Source: Leptofilum sp050292445 (GTDB lineage Bacteria > Chloroflexota > Anaerolineae > Promineifilales > Promineifilaceae). Taken from it: DNA of 5,100 nucleotides. Shown in pieces: positions 5,044-5,100 of this stretch (position 1 is the stretch's first letter; the number at the start of each line of letters is the position of its first letter). The notes under the pieces are model-generated. The model saw only the letters and a program-made list of their open reading frames with translations. It made no database searches and was not told the origin of the DNA. The stretch is from assembly GCA_050292445.1 (NCBI GenBank), contig JBNKLQ010000372.1:1-5100 (forward strand). The letters run 5' to 3'. Both the position numbers and the translations under genes were made by a program.

Positions 5044-5100
5044 ATGACCCAGTGTTGGATTTATCAGTCGCGGACTTCTCAAATGCTTGGTCAATGGTCA
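5044..5100 (+). CDS. Possible start of an unidentified gene (3' end outside window)
   Basis: ATG 5044 opens a frame of 19 codons to the window edge (MTQCWIYQSR...). AAGGA (5035-5039) is four bases upstream, a slightly short Shine-Dalgarno spacing. The -10 box at 5022 and the upstream dyads support a real gene start. The visible residues are too few to name a family, and an open frame this short could be chance. Confidence 0.4.
   Translation, partial: MTQCWIYQSRTSQMLGQWS

Overview
The window looks like part of a bacterial chromosome from a lineage rich in Ser/Thr kinases, bacterial caspase-like proteins and Thr/Pro-rich surface proteins. My best guess is a Chloroflexota relative of the Anaerolineae type. 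That guess rests on gene style alone (kinase-caspase fusion, SH3-like and LysM surface proteins with Thr-Pro stalks, short A+T-rich intergenic regions). No rRNA or other phylogenetic marker is present.

Layout. (1) Positions 1-2615, minus strand: one long open frame that runs off the left edge (at least 871 residues). It encodes a membrane-anchored receptor-like protein: an N-terminal Hanks-type Ser/Thr kinase with all catalytic residues, a caspase-like (peptidase C14) domain whose expected catalytic cysteine is tyrosine, one membrane helix, a Thr/Pro-rich stalk, an SH3-like domain and an unfinished beta-rich domain. (2) Positions 2616-3008: a divergent control region. The kinase side has a consensus -10 box so close to the ATG that the mRNA may be leaderless, with a 16-bp dyad just upstream. 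The other side has two candidate promoters and a long leader with a possible hairpin. (3) Positions 3009-3377, plus strand: a small lipoprotein with a Thr/Pro-rich linker and one C-terminal LysM domain. (4) Positions 3438-4823: a complete IS4-family insertion sequence of about 1386 bp with 18-bp imperfect terminal inverted repeats. It carries an intact 429-residue transposase on the minus strand and a hairpin that hides the transposase ribosome binding site. (5) Positions 4824-5100: an A+T-rich control region dense in dyads, leading to a possible new plus-strand gene at 5044 of which only 19 codons are visible.

How it may fit together: the divergent kinase-pseudocaspase receptor and LysM lipoprotein both place Thr/Pro stalks and wall-binding-type domains outside the membrane. 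A plausible but unproven reading is an envelope-sensing pair, comparable in logic to PASTA-type kinases. Separately, the palindromic octamer ACGGCCGT occurs six times in the two host genes, read in two different codon frames, and never in the insertion sequence. It looks like a genome-wide iterated palindrome comparable to cyanobacterial HIP1.
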